This document shows, piece after piece, positions 62,274-64,000 of a stretch of 64,000 bases of DNA. The translations under genes and the position numbers were made by a program. Every line of letters starts with the position of its first letter. The first letter of the stretch is position 1. The stretch lies in assembly GCA_044507625.1 (NCBI GenBank), contig JBIQJE010000004.1:248001-312000 (forward strand), read 5' to 3'. This DNA is from Hyphomicrobium_A sp044507625 (GTDB lineage Bacteria; Pseudomonadota; Alphaproteobacteria; Rhizobiales; Hyphomicrobiaceae). The notes beneath the pieces were generated by a model that was not told the DNA's origin, made no database searches, and saw only the letters and a program-made list of their open reading frames with translations.

Positions 62274-62680
62274 GCTGACCGAGTGCCATGCCTCCGGGGC
62301 CGGCGCTTAGCCGACACCCGGGCCCGTCCCATTCGAGCTTCGTTCCATCCCAGCGTGGCGGAAATTCGGCCCGTTCCCAACCGCCTGCGAGGCTAGGCCC
62401 GCCTTGGCCGCCGCGTCCTGCGGCCAGCCCCCGCGCTCGCGAACACAGCATGAACGGGCCATCGAACACAAGGGCTTGATCGATCTGGCGTTCCCATTTG
62501 CGCCCTGGCTCGCTTGCAAGCGCGGCGCTCGCGGGGTAGCTCGGATGGATCTTATGTTTCTGACTTCCTGCCTTCTATGCATGGCTTGGGTTGCTGCCGG
62601 TTGGCGGCGGCCCCGCGCGTTTCGCTGCGCATGACGGGCGGGAAACCCCACCTGCAACCATTCCTGGGAGCTCCGCCCCG
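62274..62680. other. Divergent region between lptF and pepA
   Basis: 407 bases. It should hold promoters for the lpt operon (minus) and pepA (plus). An open frame at 62404-62634 has no ribosome-binding site and shadow-like composition. No operator, RNA or repeat was recognised. Confidence 0.5.
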
Positions 62681-64000
62681 ATGACCACCCGCCCCGAAAT
62701 CGATTTTCAATCGCTCTCCGCCGACCTCGAGCCGACGGTTCTTGTGCTGGCCGGCGACGGTGCGGCGCTGAGTGCCCGCGGGCGCGAGCTCGACCAGCGT
62801 GCTGGCGGCGCGCTGACAAAGGCTGCGGAAGCGGGCCAATACAAAGGCCGGCGAAAGGCGAGCCTCGAAGTGCTCGCCCCGCCGAAGCTCGGCGGCGTCA
62901 ACCGCATCATCCTGCTCGGCACGGGCAAGGGCGGTGAGATGAACGAGAACGACTGGGTACTGCTGGGCGGCTCGGCTGCGGGTGCCATCGCAGGACGCAA
63001 GACGAAGTCCGCCAGCATCATCGCCGAAGCGCCTGACGGTGCCGGCATCAAGGCCGATACGCTCGCCGCGCTGCTCGCCTTCGGCGCCAGTCTGCGCAGC
63101 TACGAGTTCAGCAAATACCTGACGAAGAAGAATTCCGAGGAGGAGGGTAACGGTGAGCGCGACGGCTTGCAAAAGCTCGTCATCCATTGCGCGGACCCCG
63201 ACAAGGCGCGCGCCTCCTACGCCCGTTACGCCGCGCTCGCCAATGGCATCGTCACCGCGCGCGACCTCGTCAACGAGCCTGCGAATGCGCTTGGCCCGGT
63301 GGAGTTCGCCGACCGCGTAAAGGAGCTGGAGGCCTCCGGCCTGGAGGTCGAGATCCTCGATGCCAACCAGCTGGCGGAGCTCAAAATGGGCGCGCTGCTT
63401 GCGGTCGCCCAGGGCAGCGTGCGGCCGGCGCGCGTCGCCATCATGCAGTGGCACGGCGCCAAGACGAAGCGCGCCAAGCCGGTCTGCTTCATTGGCAAGG
63501 GTGTCGTATTCGACACCGGCGGCATCTCCATCAAGCCGGCCGCCGGCATGGAGGACATGAAGGGCGACATGGGCGGCGCTGCAGCGGTCGTCGGCACCAT
63601 GCAGGCGCTCGCCGAGCGTAAAGCCAATGTTAACGCCATCGGCATCATCGGCCTCGTCGAGAACATGCCGTCGGGCGCGGCGACGCGTCCGGGCGACATC
63701 GTGCGCGCGCACTCGGGCAACACCGTCGAGGTGCTCAACACCGACGCCGAAGGCCGCCTGGTGCTGGTGGACCTCATCTCCTACGTGCAGGAGCGCTTCA
63801 AGCCGCGCCTGATGATCGACCTCGCGACCCTCACGGGCGCCATCATGGTCGCCCTCGGCAAGGAGTACGCGGGTCTCTTCGCCAACGACGACAAGCTTGC
63901 CGCCGATCTGCTCGAAGCCTCCGCCGAGACGGGAGAGAAGCTGTGGCGGATGCCGCTCGACAAGGCCTACGACAAGATGCTCGAGTCCAAGAATTGCGAC
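62681..64000 (+). CDS. pepA: Leucyl aminopeptidase (M17), 3' end missing
   Basis: The frame starts at 62681 (GGGAG upstream) and runs open through 440 codons to the window edge; full-length enzymes have about 490-500 residues. The M17 signatures are present: GKGVVFDTGGISIKP near 274 and NTDAEGRLVLVD near 351, which hold the two metal-binding aspartates, lysine and glutamate. The N-terminal domain (about 1-170) is the typical macro-like part. It removes N-terminal residues from peptides in a cytoplasmic hexamer. Confidence 0.95.
   Translation, partial: MTTRPEIDFQSLSADLEPTVLVLAGDGAALSARGRELDQRAGGALTKAAEAGQYKGRRKASLEVLAPPKLGGVNRIILLGTGKGGEMNENDWVLLGGSAAGAIAGRKTKSASIIAEAPDGAGIKADTLAALLAFGASLRSYEFSKYLTKKNSEEEGNGERDGLQKLVIHCADPDKARASYARYAALANGIVTARDLVNEPANALGPVEFADRVKELEASGLEVEILDANQLAELKMGALLAVAQGSVRPARVAIMQWHGAKTKRAKPVCFIGKGVVFDTGGISIKPAAGMEDMKGDMGGAAAVVGTMQALAERKANVNAIGIIGLVENMPSGAATRPGDIVRAHSGNTVEVLNTDAEGRLVLVDLISYVQERFKPRLMIDLATLTGAIMVALGKEYAGLFANDDKLAADLLEASAETGEKLWRMPLDKAYDKMLESKNCD

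Noticed and set aside
62404..62634. 76-codon plus-strand frame between lptF and pepA
   Set aside because: No ribosome-binding site, poor composition; the region must hold divergent promoters.

Overview
The window is GC-rich chromosomal DNA from an alphaproteobacterium, most likely of the order Hyphomicrobiales (Rhizobiales). The evidence is the order of its housekeeping blocks: rlpA-dac-tmk-holB-metG-tatD, cvpA-purF, rpsF-rpsR-(DUF2232)-rplI-dnaB, fabD-fabG-acpP-fabF-mltG-yicC-gmk and lptF-lptG-lptD-surA-pdxA-rsmA. A GcrA-type domain, an alphaproteobacterial-type LexA site and EcfG-type promoter motifs agree with this. The genus cannot be fixed from the sequence alone. Both ends cut through genes: ettA on the left and pepA on the right.

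Left part, 0-24 kb, mostly accessory genes. After ettA come a DUF937/PRC-barrel membrane protein and two DNA-repair clusters on the minus strand. The first is a radical-SAM protein plus a DUF4130-UdgX uracil-DNA glycosylase fusion, with a textbook LexA box in front. The second is an exonuclease, an ATP-dependent DNA ligase and a BrkB-like membrane protein in one tight run. Then follow small secreted or membrane proteins, a von Willebrand A protein, an aldo/keto reductase, a stand-alone GcrA-type sigma-interaction domain, rpsU with an apparent CTG start, a di-haem peroxidase with its probable cytochrome c partner, an S41 peptidase, a methyltransferase, an MFS transporter and a nucleotidyltransferase.

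Middle part, 24-43 kb. tRNA-Ser(TGA) is followed by a cell-envelope and replication/translation run on the plus strand (rlpA, a D-Ala-D-Ala carboxypeptidase, tmk, holB, metG, tatD, an MBL hydrolase). Facing it on the minus strand are alr-radA-cvpA-purF-SDR and rpsF-rpsR-DUF2232-rplI-dnaB, with strong hairpins between genes in the ribosomal-protein run.

Right part, 43-64 kb. The plus-strand fatty-acid synthesis cluster (fabD, fabG, acpP, fabF) leads into mltG, yicC and gmk. A lipase and a YqhA protein follow. Facing them is the outer-membrane biogenesis operon lptF-lptG-lptD-surA-pdxA-rsmA, with pepA divergent from it.

The most interesting unlisted signals are regulatory. Three sites match the EcfG general-stress promoter (GGAAC-N16-CGTT): in front of a His/Tyr-rich secreted protein, an MFS transporter, and a 59-residue ORF that is easily missed. 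One perfect GTTC-N7-GTTC LexA site precedes the UdgX/radical-SAM pair. I saw no insertion sequence, prophage or CRISPR array.
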